From assembly GCA_003116975.1 (NCBI GenBank), contig BGKB01000046.1, positions 1 through 64,000 on the forward strand: a stretch of DNA of 64,000 bases, given 5' to 3'. This document shows positions 57,323 through 64,000 of the stretch, one piece after another (the first letter of the stretch is position 1; the number at the start of each line of letters is the position of its first letter). A program made the translations under genes and the position numbers. The notes beneath the pieces are model-generated. The model did not search any database. It saw only the letters and a program-made list of their open reading frames with translations, and was not told where the DNA came from. The DNA comes from Aurantiochytrium sp. KH105 (lineage: Eukaryota > Sar > Bigyra > Thraustochytrida > Thraustochytriidae).

Positions 57323-59421
57323 GGTATGTGGGTTGTGGCAGGCGCGCAGCCGGCAGGGGCAGGCGGGCAGGCGGGCGCGGGGCGGGCGGGAGGGAGGGCT
57401 AGAGGGCGACCGGGCGACGACCGCGCGCGAGGCAGCACCACCGCGCTTCCGGCCTGCAAACGCTCTGTCTCCGTCTTGCTTGTCTGGTCTTGTCTTGCTT
57501 TGCCTGCTTCAAGCGTCCAGCCGCTGCCGCGCTGCAGCCACGCGAGGCGAAGTGGTCCAAATCAACATGGATAGGTCTCTTTGCGAGAAACGAGATAGGC
57601 CTAAATTATGGCACACTTCAAGTTGAGCGAACAAGATAACGGAAAAAGCTTACTAGGGCCTTCTGTGTAATAAGCGTCCTTTTTCTACGCCGCTGCAGCT
57701 TTTAGCGAGGTAGTGCCTATAGTCAGTCGCCAGATGCGCGAGTGGGTCAGATTGTCGCAACTGCTCCTGCGGCAAGTTGCTGTTACAACCAACCATGGCA
57801 ACCAGGAACGGGAGGATGCGTTCGTTTCTCGCAGGCAGTTCTACTCTCAGCATCAGTCAGCTGCCAGCTGCACTGGCTGCTGACTGACTGCAGACAAGAA
57901 AGCACTGCCAACGCGATCGATGCGACCAGCCAGCTTGCCCGACACACATCATCGTTGTTTGCGGCAGCGGCCTGTGGAAAGTTTTTTTCTCTCTCTGTAG
58001 TCGGCCAAGCTCCTCGTCGGTCGATCAACCAATCGATCGGTCGGTCAGTCGGTCGGTCGGTCCGCATTCGTTTTCTTCGTCACAAAGACGCTGCTGTTCC
58101 GGCTCCACTATCTTCCCCGGTTCTTTGCGACCCATTGACCACGTCATGGCAGTTGTGATGGCAGTGCAACTGCTTCGCTTTGCGTTCCGACCTGCCCGGA
58201 TGGATGGTCTACTCCTTTCGCGTCCCAAAGAACTTACGCTCTTTTCTTCAGCAAGCCTCTGCTGGTGGCGGCACGCTTGCCTTGCGCGCCGCCACGAACT
58301 CCTTCTGCTTGCCCTTCTGCTTGCTGCCGCCGGCTCGCCGATCGAAGTCTGCCGCCGCGCCAACGCAGCTGCTTGTGCTCGCCAATCTCCTCGTGCGTCT
58401 CGCTGCTGCTGCTTGCTCGCTGGGACGCGGGACGCTCGGGAAGCTCGTCATCACTCTGGCTGGCCATCGGCTCTCCTCCTCCATTCGCCGCGAAGCATCC
58501 TTCTCGCCTCGCGTCGCGCTCGCGTCGCGCTCGCGTCGTGCTCGCGTCGTGCTCGCGTCGCGCTCGCGTCGCGCTCGCTTGGGACGCGCGATGGCGAGCT
58601 TTTATTCATTCATTCTTTCTTTCTTTCTTTCTTTCCTTCATTCATTCACATGTCAGTCTCTCCTCGCACATCATGTGCACGTGCCACCCCTCCTTTTGCG
58701 GCACTTGCCCCGGCCACGTTTCCACTTGCGCCCGCACTTTGCTCCACTTGCCCGCGCGAATGCTGCCCTTGCCCGGCGTGTCGCCGCTGGTGTCTACGTT
58801 AGCCCCCTCTTTCTCTTTCTTCCCCTCCAAGTCCCTCCCTTCTTTCTTCCCTCTTTCTTTCGAGGTTGGCTTTTCAAATTCTCCCGCACGAGCCAGCGAC
58901 TCTCCCGAACCGCGGCAGACGACCAACCCCACCCGCCGGCCGGCCGGCGGCGCGCCTGCCCAGGCCGCGCTCCCTTCTCCCCGCGCTCGCGCGCGCGCGC
59001 CCCGCCTCCCGTCCGCCCGCACACCCGCACGCGCTGCCGAGGCCGGGCGCCGGTGCCTGGCGAGCGCGGCTCATCGCGCGGCGGCCGCTGAGCTGAGCTG
59101 AGCTGACCTGATCTCGCTCTCGCTCGCCGCTCGCTCGCTCGCCTCCATCCCGCGCGCGGTCGCGCCGCGCCGTCCGCCTGCCCGCCCGCCCGCCCGCCCG
59201 CCGCCGAGCGCGCGCCGCGCCGCGACGCGCGCAGGGCGCAGCGCGCCGCGCGGAGCCGTCACGCAGGCAGGGAAGCCGAGCAGGAGGAGGCCGTGCACGA
59301 CAGCAGCGACGAGGTTGGCCACGACGAGGACGACCTGGACAAGGACCTGGACAAGGACCAGGACGCACGGAGAAGGCCTGTGCAGAACGTAAACGGCTTG
59401 CTCAGAAGAGGCGGGAGCGCG
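57323..59421. other. Two-kilobase divergent intergenic region
   Basis: This lies between mL54 (-) and the MAP2K-like gene (+). Features are a TAGGCCTA palindrome near 57594, six 11-bp tandem units at 58511-58576, a CTTT/CATT stretch at about 58600-58650, CACTTGC-type elements at 58702, 58723 and 58745, and a GCCC repeat near 59176-59200. Small minus-strand frames around 58230-58480 begin at real ATGs but overlap in different frames and match nothing known. The kinase frame is open upstream from 59293 but only from a GTG. Confidence 0.5.
58511..58576. repeat. 11-bp minisatellite, six units
   Basis: Six consecutive copies of GCGTCGCGCTC occur, the third and fourth with T for C at the seventh base. 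The array lies about 850 bases upstream of the kinase ATG in non-coding sequence. Confidence 0.92.
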
Positions 59422-61659
59422 ATGGAGCGGCTGTTCTCGCGCCGCCGCCGCAAGGCCGCTGGGCGAGAGGACGCTGCCGCCGCCGCCGCCACCACTGCCG
59501 CAGCAGATGATGAAGTAGCTGATGATGCAGCAGAGGGCCAGGATTTGCTTCTCGCGCTGGCGCGCGTTGGCATTACGAATGCGCCGACGGCCAAGCAGGA
59601 CGGCTCGTCCGAGGTGGCGAATGAGGACACGATGTCAAACATGCCCAGGCTCTTGCCATCTCCGCCTGTAAATGTGGCTCCATCACCTCGATCAGGGCAA
59701 AACACGAGTGCGAACTTGTCGCCCGCCTCTCCTTACCTCCAGGCCCAGGGCACCGCTTGGCAGACCAGCGGGAGCATCAACGGCGGCAGCCCTCGCCTGA
59801 GCCCTCACCTGAGCCCTCGGCTCAGCCCGGGCCTCAGCCCGTCGGCTGGCGCACGTTTCACAGACCGTGGCAGATCTCTCAGCGAGAAGCGACAGGCGCA
59901 TTTTGGTCAAAAGATGCCCGTGCTTAACCTGAGTCTCGCTCTCGACCTGGACGCCGAGGAAGACGAATCGCCTTTTGGCCGCGCAGACACTGATTTGAAG
60001 TCGGTGAGTACGCAGGCGACTCTTTGGCACGACGAAGAAGACGACAGCGACAACGATACTCAAAATGGAGAGAGCCGCCCTCTTACGGAAACGCAAGACG
60101 ATGACCAGGATGACTACTTTCGCAAGCTTTTCCTCCGCGAGAGCCCGCTCGTACGTCAGCACTCGAGCAGTTTGAGCGAGACGCGAGAGCAAAAATCGCC
60201 AAGTCTGCGTCTCCGACGTCGCAGCACGCGAGGTCGCCAGGCTCGATCCGGCAGTGTCAACTACGAGCTGAGCAGCTCAGGCACTCTGCACATGGCTGGC
60301 TTTACGGTCCACGAAAGTGGCGTCTCGCCCACGCCAGACAACACGGTGTTTCCTTCTCACGAAAGCTTTGAAAAGGACGACGCCTTGTCCAGACAGCGGT
60401 CTTCGGGCGGTCAGCAGTCGCCCATGTCCCAGCGCAGCGAGGCTTCGGTAGAAAGCAAGACGCAGAGCGACGATATGCCCATTCATCGCGATCGGAGCCA
60501 AGGTCCAGGCGCGCGCCACGGGCTTCGCGCGTTGGCCGCGTCGAACACTGCGTCGCCCAAGCGCGCGACGCCAAGCGAGCCGATCGAAAGCAAGTCGCTC
60601 GAATTTCTCAATCGCGTCGGCAAGGGGGCAAGCGGTGTCGTCTTCAAAGCTCTGCATCGCGAGACAATGCACCTTGTCGCCGTCAAGTCGGTGCCTGTCT
60701 TTGATGTGACCAAACGCGCACAAACCGTGGCCGAGATTGAGGCTCTTTATCGAGACCATCATGTCCCGCTTGCCTCTCTGCGCGGCACCAAGGTTTTCCC
60801 ACGGAAATGTCCGTACATTGTAGGCATGCACAACGCTTATGTGGACCGCAGCGAATCAACGATCAATCTCGTGCTCGAGTGGATGGGCGGCGGTTCGCTA
60901 GAAGACCGTCTGACCATGCATGGCCCTCTCTCGGAGCGCGAGATCGCCTGTGTTTTGCATTGCGCCTTTCGCGGCCTGCGTCATCTTCACGGCCAGCGTC
61001 AACTGCATCGGGACATCAAGCCGGCCAACATGCTTCTTTCGCACAGCTCAGGGCTGGTCAAACTTAGCGACTTTGGCATTGCCCACTCCTTTGGTTCATT
61101 CTCGGCGGCAAACACCTTTGTCGGCTCGCTCTCGTACATGGCGCCTGAGCGCATCAAGGGTAACGAGGACGGCTATTCTTATCCAGCCGATGTGTGGTCG
61201 CTCGGACTCTCGGCTCTCGTCTGCGTCACAGGTCGCTACCCATTCCAGATCGAGTACAACGACCAGGGGTACTGGGGTCTTGTGCAAGCGATTGGCGAAC
61301 GTCCCCCGCCTCGTCTGTCGCAGGACCGCTTCAGTGCCAATCTGTGCGACCTCGTGTCGCGTTGTCTGCAAAAGGATCCGCAGGACCGCATCACGGCCGC
61401 GGCGGCGCTCGACCACCCCTTTTTGTCTCGTGACTTCCCATTCTCCGAGGTTGTGGGCTCCTCGTTTGAGCCTGTCCATGCTTCGGATGCTGACGAGATG
61501 CTCTGGCAGGATTTGCACCGCTTTCTATCGCTCGCGACGGGTCCTGTGACCCGTGAGATGGCCACGAGTCTCGCTGCTCAGGTTGGCGTCGACCTTTTGA
61601 CGTCGGCATCGCGCAAACGTTTCGATGACGAGCTCGCTGCGCTGGCCTCTTGTAAATAA
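59422..61659 (+). CDS. MAP kinase kinase-like (STE7 family) protein kinase
   Basis: The 745-residue protein has a 390-residue disordered N-terminus with an alanine run and a series of LSP motifs (SPRLSPHLSPRLSPGLSPS) that could be proline-directed phosphorylation sites. The kinase domain (about 393-670) has GKGASGVVFKAL, VAVKSV, HRDIKPANML (near 529) and DFGIAHSF (near 550). Its activation loop SAANTFVGSLSYMAPERI is the MEK pattern, in which the serine and threonine would be phosphorylated by a MAP3K. The ATG at 59422 (MERLFSRRRRK) was chosen; an acidic in-frame extension upstream begins only at GTG. A 110-residue tail follows the kinase. No intron is seen. Confidence 0.9.
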   Translation: MERLFSRRRRKAAGREDAAAAAATTAAADDEVADDAAEGQDLLLALARVGITNAPTAKQDGSSEVANEDTMSNMPRLLPSPPVNVAPSPRSGQNTSANLSPASPYLQAQGTAWQTSGSINGGSPRLSPHLSPRLSPGLSPSAGARFTDRGRSLSEKRQAHFGQKMPVLNLSLALDLDAEEDESPFGRADTDLKSVSTQATLWHDEEDDSDNDTQNGESRPLTETQDDDQDDYFRKLFLRESPLVRQHSSSLSETREQKSPSLRLRRRSTRGRQARSGSVNYELSSSGTLHMAGFTVHESGVSPTPDNTVFPSHESFEKDDALSRQRSSGGQQSPMSQRSEASVESKTQSDDMPIHRDRSQGPGARHGLRALAASNTASPKRATPSEPIESKSLEFLNRVGKGASGVVFKALHRETMHLVAVKSVPVFDVTKRAQTVAEIEALYRDHHVPLASLRGTKVFPRKCPYIVGMHNAYVDRSESTINLVLEWMGGGSLEDRLTMHGPLSEREIACVLHCAFRGLRHLHGQRQLHRDIKPANMLLSHSSGLVKLSDFGIAHSFGSFSAANTFVGSLSYMAPERIKGNEDGYSYPADVWSLGLSALVCVTGRYPFQIEYNDQGYWGLVQAIGERPPPRLSQDRFSANLCDLVSRCLQKDPQDRITAAAALDHPFLSRDFPFSEVVGSSFEPVHASDADEMLWQDLHRFLSLATGPVTREMATSLAAQVGVDLLTSASRKRFDDELAALASCK

Positions 61660-62248
61660 ATAACTAGCAGCTCGCAGCAGCAATTAGCTGTCTCGCAGGC
61701 TGCATCCAAATTACCCTCCTCATACGGCCGGCCCCAGCCACTGCCGCTCTCACTCCCACTCATGTATTTCTTCGTGCCCTTTCGGGCTTGGAGTGCCCTT
61801 TAATTACTTACGTAGATGTTCCCCCTTCCTCTTCCTCCTCGTTTGCTTTTACGATGATGATGATGATGATGATGCCTTGTCTAGACTAGATCGGACGTCG
61901 GCCGGCTCAAGCACGCGCGCTGCATGGGCTCGCGATGGCGATCGATCTCGCGTGCACGAGCTCAGCTCGCCCAACTCTCGCAATCTTCCTCGACGCTGCG
62001 GCGCAGGTCTTGCCAGCGCGCCACATCCGTTCCCTCGTCACGGGGAGAGGCCCTGGGCGGTGCACGTGCGGCCCGCGCTTCTCGGGCGCCAGTGCCAGCG
62101 ACCAATGTCGAAACTCACTTCTAAAATTATACATACTACAGAGAATGAGAGAGAGAGAGAGAGAGTCCAGGAAGTGAGAACTCACACATTTTCCACGCGC
62201 CTTGGACCGCCGCACCACGGAAACTGAGAAGCCATCCCGCTCACAGCC

Positions 62249-62283
<35 letters not shown>

Positions 62284-62603
62284 GGCAAGCCTGCGCGCCT
62301 GCTTGCGGGCGAGGGAAAGGCCAGCAAACACGCAGCTCCGCGTCAGGCAGACGACTGGCGAGCGCGCGGACGTGGCGTGGCGTAGCGCGGAGGGAAGGGG
62401 CGCAGCGCGGCGCGGCGCGGCCCGGCGCGGCGCAGCGCTCTCAGGTCATTCATTCACGGTCTCGGTCTCGTCCCGGGGTCCGGCTGCGAGGCGCGTCTCC
62501 GTATCGGCACTCGCGGCTTTGCGTGGCTTTTCGCGCAAGCGCATCGTAGCGAGGCGTAAGCGCCGTACCTGCCAAACTCGTGCGTTGTACGGCGGCGACA
62601 GCG
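61660..62603. other. Intergenic region with ATG, GA and GTGC repeats
   Basis: An ATG trinucleotide repeat (61852-61875), a GA run (about 62145-62166) and a GTGC repeat (62250-62282) are present, followed by very GC-rich sequence before the next gene. Open frames are compositional. No gene is seen. Confidence 0.6.
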
Positions 62604-64000
62604 ATGGGGGCGACGGCCAGCAGCAACAGCGGCAGGAAGGGGAGAAAAGGAAGACGCAATGACGCCCCGAACGGGTTCTATTGCGAGCAAAGGCCGCTAA
62701 AAGGAGAAGACTATGCGCAAACAGCGCGCTTGTCGCGCGGATCTGGATTCTCGTTGTGGAACGTTTCGATTCCTCCGCCGCCGTCCGAGTCTGGCGATAT
62801 GGATGCGGACGACGAAGACTTTTTCGGGCTCCCCCCCGACCCGGACAGCTTCGCTCACATGCAGCCTCCTTCGGAGCAGCAGTCCATCGCGCATGAAATG
62901 GCTTTTGAGTTCCTGCGCCGTAACCAGGACGGAGATGCTATCCTGCGTCGACGGCCTGAGGAGGCCACGCTCGTGAGGCCTTCCCGACAGCAACAAAAGA
63001 CCTGGGATCGAGCCCGGGGAGCAGCCGCCGCATCACGGCGCCCTCGTCGCAGCTTTTTTAGCCGCAAGCAAGCCGCCGAAGATGAACGACTACGAGAGCT
63101 TCTCTCTGATAACGAAGATGATCTGAGCGAAGTGGGTAGTGACGACGACGAGGATGACGAGCTTCCCGAATATTTTTTGCTGTATGGGAAGCTGTACGAG
63201 TATTTCAAAACGATCGATGAGGATGGCGCTGCCAAAGTAGATATCGACAGCATTGTACGCTGGACCTTGGAGGATGACAAGGGCTCGATCGAGTTCCTGA
63301 ATCATCGACTTATGACACGTTTCGGCGTCGATCTGAACGGACGCAAGCGCGAGGATCGCCAGCGCCCGCCCTCGCTTCCTGCCCGGCGGCCCAAGGCGGG
63401 CCAGGCGAAGACGCAAACTCCCGCTCGCGTTCCACCTCAAGCCCCGCCTCGAGCTCGTCGACCACAGCCGTGGTCTCTCACCCAGAGAGCAGACTATGGA
63501 AGCGAAGACGACGACGAGGAGGAGGAGGAGGGCGGGATGGATGGCGGTGAACGGGTTGTGTGGAGCGACAGTGAAAGCGAGGCCGGGGACAATGGAGATG
63601 GCGACGACGAGAGCGTCTCTTCCGTGGTGCGACATGCTGTTCCTCCTCCTCCCCCTCCCCCTCCATACCAACCGCACACAGCAGCCAAGACGAGAAGCCG
63701 CGTTGCTCGGCGCAAGTCACGACTCTCGATTGGCGTGCCTTCGTTCATGCGTCCCTCTGGATTGACCGCCGCGAAGAAAAAGGCATCCGCAAGCCCCGAG
63801 AACGGGCCCATTGCAGAAGAACTCCGCGAGCTCGAGAGCAAATTGCGTCAGTTCTTCTCCGAGGTGGATGCTGTCAACACGGACCGCGGCGTAGAAGTCT
63901 TGCTGTCCAAATTCGTGGAACATGGCTTGTTGGCGGTCAATATTGCGCTTTACAAGCAGTACGGCTGCAATTTGAACACCATGCTCTGGAAGGCAAAGCA
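62604..64000 (+). CDS. Unknown acidic, Arg/Pro-rich protein, cut by the window edge
   Basis: A frame from the ATG at 62604 stays open to the last base and gives at least 465 residues. The start MGATASSNSGRKG fits an N-myristoylation signal; MDADDEDFFGLPPDPDSF at 62799 is an alternative start. Charged stretches alternate: a DDEDDELPEYF acidic run, a helix YGKLYEYFKTIDEDGAAKVD, proline/arginine-rich linkers, an eight-proline run, and near the edge a helical part starting IAEELRELESKLRQFFSEVD. The last 60 residues look like a folded helical domain whose remainder lies outside the window. I recognise no family. Codon use and the absence of stops over 1.4 kb in a mixed-composition region support coding. 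Confidence 0.72.
   Translation, partial: MGATASSNSGRKGRKGRRNDAPNGFYCEQRPLKGEDYAQTARLSRGSGFSLWNVSIPPPPSESGDMDADDEDFFGLPPDPDSFAHMQPPSEQQSIAHEMAFEFLRRNQDGDAILRRRPEEATLVRPSRQQQKTWDRARGAAAASRRPRRSFFSRKQAAEDERLRELLSDNEDDLSEVGSDDDEDDELPEYFLLYGKLYEYFKTIDEDGAAKVDIDSIVRWTLEDDKGSIEFLNHRLMTRFGVDLNGRKREDRQRPPSLPARRPKAGQAKTQTPARVPPQAPPRARRPQPWSLTQRADYGSEDDDEEEEEGGMDGGERVVWSDSESEAGDNGDGDDESVSSVVRHAVPPPPPPPPYQPHTAAKTRSRVARRKSRLSIGVPSFMRPSGLTAAKKKASASPENGPIAEELRELESKLRQFFSEVDAVNTDRGVEVLLSKFVEHGLLAVNIALYKQYGCNLNTMLWKAK

Noticed and set aside
58234-58484. Two overlapping 77-78 codon minus-strand frames with real ATGs
   Set aside because: They overlap in different frames, have no recognisable domain, and neither has supporting context; coding cannot be decided.
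63005-63025. GGGATCGAGCCCGGG, similar to a tRNA T-arm
   Set aside because: It lies inside an open coding frame and no acceptor, D or anticodon arm can be drawn around it.
1-64000. Mobile elements, virus-like elements, rRNA, tRNA or CRISPR arrays
   Set aside because: No reverse transcriptase, transposase, integrase or capsid motif, no terminal repeats and no RNA gene signature were seen on either strand.

Overview
The window is nuclear DNA from a GC-rich, intron-poor protist. I read 24 protein-coding genes on both strands, plus one orphan cysteine-rich fragment. The gene set points to a stramenopile, most likely a thraustochytrid-like labyrinthulean; this is inference from gene content, not proof. 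The reasons are a CDPK with fused EF-hands, a mitochondrial alternative oxidase, an outer-dynein-arm docking protein (so a flagellated stage), PT-rich secreted proteins, and dense genes with almost no introns. Only three genes need an intron. All three introns are short (99-149 nt), lie near the 5' end and have GTAAGTT donors. I see no rRNA, convincing tRNA, CRISPR, virus-like or transposon sequence.

Layout, left to right. 1-5400: alternative oxidase (-), then about 4 kb without a supportable gene that holds a ~319-bp tandem repeat. 5401-17171: a GT69-like glycosyltransferase (+), then four minus-strand genes: DHHC palmitoyltransferase, ATG17-like coiled-coil protein, L-type lectin-like protein and the chaperonin subunit CCT7. 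17172-25155: EF-hand coiled-coil protein (+, one intron), COQ2 (-) and a vigilin-type multi-KH protein (+). 25456-36662: a 2015-residue TRF4-type nucleotidyltransferase with TRAF-type zinc fingers (-), a cysteine-rich fragment (-), an unknown nuclear-type protein (+), an LRR protein (-) and a small GON7-like protein (+). 36850-47500: outer-dynein-arm docking protein (-), BTB-Kelch protein (-), CDPK (-), unknown zinc-finger-like protein (+) and TXNDC9/PhLP3 (-). 48201-57322: multicopper oxidase with a PT linker and a GPS-like C-terminus (-), prefoldin 6 (+, one intron), clathrin light chain (-, one intron) and mitochondrial ribosomal protein mL54 (-). 59422-64000: MAP2K-like kinase (+) and an unknown acidic protein cut by the right edge (+).

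The genes are mostly unrelated housekeeping and signalling genes. One theme recurs: CCT7, PFDN6 and TXNDC9 all act in actin/tubulin folding, but they are scattered and not co-oriented. AOX, COQ2 and mL54 are mitochondrial. Intergenic regions are rich in microsatellites and GC-rich tracts.

The most unusual items are the TRAF-finger/TRF4 fusion, the multicopper oxidase ending in a GAIN/GPS-like module, the tandem repeat near the left end, and a perfect 18-bp palindrome resembling a heat-shock element upstream of CCT7. Starts were set at the first sensible ATG; longer open frames that begin only at TTG or GTG were trimmed.
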